Shown: in pieces, positions 11,335 to 12,746 of the stretch
How positions within the stretch are numbered: the stretch's first letter is position 1
Layout of the letters: every line of letters starts with the position of its first letter
Origin: DASQFY01 sp036397815
GTDB lineage: Bacteria; Chloroflexota; Limnocylindria; QHBO01
NCBI GenBank assembly: GCA_036397815.1
Contig: DASWIE010000098.1
Coordinates: 1 to 12,746 of the forward strand
Direction of reading: 5' to 3'
Length of the DNA: 12,746 nucleotides
Translations under genes and position numbers: made by a program
Notes under the pieces: generated by a model
What the model was told of the DNA's origin: nothing
Database searches by the model: none
What the model saw: the letters and a program-made list of their open reading frames with translations, nothing else

Positions 11335-12746
11335 TTGGACGATACGACCGAGGCGCAGACAACCGATCACGAGACGCGCCCGCGCCCGCCGCGCGGCCGC
11401 ACCGTCCACGGCGAGCCGGCCAACGCCGGCCATCGGGTCCTGGCCCCCGACGACGCCGAGGTCGAGGCCTATCTCGAGCAGGCGCTGCATGCGCCCCCGC
11501 CCATGCGTGCCGGCGAGGCGCCCGAGGGGCCGGACACCGTCGTCATCATCGACTTCGGGTCGCAGTTCGCCCAGCTCATCGCCCGCCGCGTGCGGGAGCT
11601 GCACGTCTACTCCGAGCTGCTGCCCCACGACACGCCGTGGTCGGAGATCGCCCGCCGGCGTCCGAAGGCGATCATCCTGTCGGGCGGGCCGGCATCGGTC
11701 TATGACGAGGGTGCACCGCGCCCGGATCCGGCTATCTGGTCCGGCAGCGTGCCGGTGCTCGGCATCTGCTACGGGCTGCAGCTGATGGCCCACGAGCTTG
11801 GCGGTGAGGTCGTGGCCAGCCCGAAGCGCGAGTACGGACCCGCATCGGTCACGCTCACCGACGACGACGGCCTGTTCACCGGGCTCGACCGCCAGCAGCC
11901 GGTCTGGATGAGCCACGGGGACTCGATCGTTCGCCCGCCCGCCGGGTTCCACCCCACCGCCCAGACCGACTCAACGGCCTTCGCCGGCCTCTCCGATCCG
12001 GCGCGTGGGTTCTACGGGATCCAGTTCCACCCCGAGGTGGCCCACACCCCGAGCGGACGGGAGGTCCTGCGCAACTTCGTGGTCGAGATCGCCGGCGCGC
12101 GCCAGGACTGGACGCCGGCGAGCTTCGTCGAGACCGCGGTCGACGAGATCGCGCGGCGAGTCGGCGACGGCCGCGTGATCTGCGCGCTGTCCGGTGGGGT
12201 CGACTCGGCCGTGGCCGCGACGCTCGTGCATCGGGCGATCGGCGACCAGCTGACCTGCATCTACGTTGACCACGGGCTGATGAGAAAGCGCGAGTCCGAG
12301 CTGTTGCGCGCGACGTTCGAGGAGCACCTCGGCATGCGGCTGGTGATGGTGGACGCCAGAGACCGATTCCTCCGCCGGCTGTCCGGCGTCGAGGATCCGG
12401 AGGAGAAGCGCCGCATCATCGGCGACGAGTTCATCCGGGTCTTCGAGGAAGAGGCCGGAACCCTTGGCCAGATCGACTTCCTGACCCAGGGCACGCTCTA
12501 CCCAGATGTCATCGAGTCGAAGACCGCCGAGACGAAGGCGGCCGCCAAGATCAAGACCCACCACAACGTGGGCGGCCTGCCGGCCGACCTGCGGTTCCAG
12601 CTCATCGAGCCGCTGCGCTACCTGTTCAAGGACGAGGTCCGCGCGGTCGGCATGGAGCTGGGACTGCCGGAGGCAATGGTCCTGCGGCAGCCGTTCCCCG
12701 GACCCGGGCTGGCGATTCGGATCATCGGCGAGGTGACCGCCGAGCG
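11335..12746 (+). CDS. guaA: GMP synthase (glutamine-hydrolysing), 3' truncated, with N-terminal extension
   Basis: Amidates XMP to GMP using glutamine and ATP. The class I glutamine amidotransferase domain starts at TVVIIDFGSQFAQLIARRVRE (about residue 68 from the TTG start). It has the nucleophile C145 in GICYGLQLM and H232/E234 in QFHPEV. The ATP pyrophosphatase domain has its PP-loop SGGVDS (286-291), followed by YVDHGLMRKRE and DFLTQGTLYPDVIES. The frame runs to the window end at the start of the C-terminal dimerisation domain (RQPFPGPGLAIRIIGEV), so roughly the last 100 residues are missing. The TTG at 11335 is chosen because AGGA lies five bases upstream and a -10 element stands 28 bases before it. 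It gives about 56 extra residues, Pro- and Arg-rich at first, then acidic and helical (DDAEVEAYLEQAL). The alternative ATG at 11503 gives a standard N-terminus but has no ribosome-binding site. Confidence 0.95.
   Translation, partial: MDDTTEAQTTDHETRPRPPRGRTVHGEPANAGHRVLAPDDAEVEAYLEQALHAPPPMRAGEAPEGPDTVVIIDFGSQFAQLIARRVRELHVYSELLPHDTPWSEIARRRPKAIILSGGPASVYDEGAPRPDPAIWSGSVPVLGICYGLQLMAHELGGEVVASPKREYGPASVTLTDDDGLFTGLDRQQPVWMSHGDSIVRPPAGFHPTAQTDSTAFAGLSDPARGFYGIQFHPEVAHTPSGREVLRNFVVEIAGARQDWTPASFVETAVDEIARRVGDGRVICALSGGVDSAVAATLVHRAIGDQLTCIYVDHGLMRKRESELLRATFEEHLGMRLVMVDARDRFLRRLSGVEDPEEKRRIIGDEFIRVFEEEAGTLGQIDFLTQGTLYPDVIESKTAETKAAAKIKTHHNVGGLPADLRFQLIEPLRYLFKDEVRAVGMELGLPEAMVLRQPFPGPGLAIRIIGEVTAE

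Noticed and set aside
1..12746. Novel defence island, mobile element, CRISPR array, tRNA or rRNA
   Set aside because: Every long frame is accounted for by housekeeping, SOS or common accessory families. I saw no transposase, integrase, terminal repeats, spaced direct repeats or tRNA-like cloverleaf.

Overview
The window is a dense, very GC-rich bacterial chromosome segment. It carries 14 protein-coding genes, two of them cut by the window ends, and no RNA gene, insertion sequence or CRISPR array that I can see. No gap between genes exceeds about 220 bases. The gene content suggests a Chloroflexota-type bacterium (Limnocylindria-like), with an actinobacterium as the main alternative. The pointers are a LexA box of the GAAC-N4-GTTC class, a CBS-less GuaB3-type IMP dehydrogenase, a luciferase-like F420-type oxidoreductase, a PurA whose IMP-site motif departs from the usual form, frequent GTG/TTG starts and -10 elements of the form TAnnnT. 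This placement is inference; no marker gene here settles it.

Left part (1-2822): the end of a methionyl-tRNA formyltransferase-like gene meets a leftward SOS block head-on. The block is lexA, then dinB (DNA polymerase IV), then a small DUF6504-like gene. A TTGACA / TAGCCT promoter with a LexA box inside its spacer precedes lexA. A second promoter of the same design, carrying two LexA boxes, precedes the small gene. The lexA promoter lies so close to the ATG that the transcript is probably leaderless.

Middle (2846-6510): rightward genes for a DUF1232 membrane-type protein overlapping rplI (ribosomal protein L9), an NTF2/SnoaL-like small protein, dnaB (replicative helicase) and a double zinc-ribbon protein. 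Upstream of dnaB are one perfect and two degenerate DnaA boxes in the same orientation at 19-20 base steps. The zinc-ribbon gene has a long leader with a 10-bp long-range helix ending next to its Shine-Dalgarno sequence, and it ends in a clear intrinsic terminator.

Right part (6517-12746): purine nucleotide genes. purA (IMP to adenylosuccinate) ends in a 21-bp perfect hairpin, followed by an F420-type oxidoreductase gene. Next comes guaB3 (IMP to XMP), whose leader carries a terminator-like palindrome with competing upstream partners. It is followed by an AlkZ-like winged-helix gene and guaA (XMP to GMP), which runs off the window. Both branches from IMP, to AMP and to GMP, are therefore encoded within about 6 kb.

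The most interesting items are the doubly LexA-controlled small gene, the DnaA-box array before dnaB, and the possible attenuator before guaB3.
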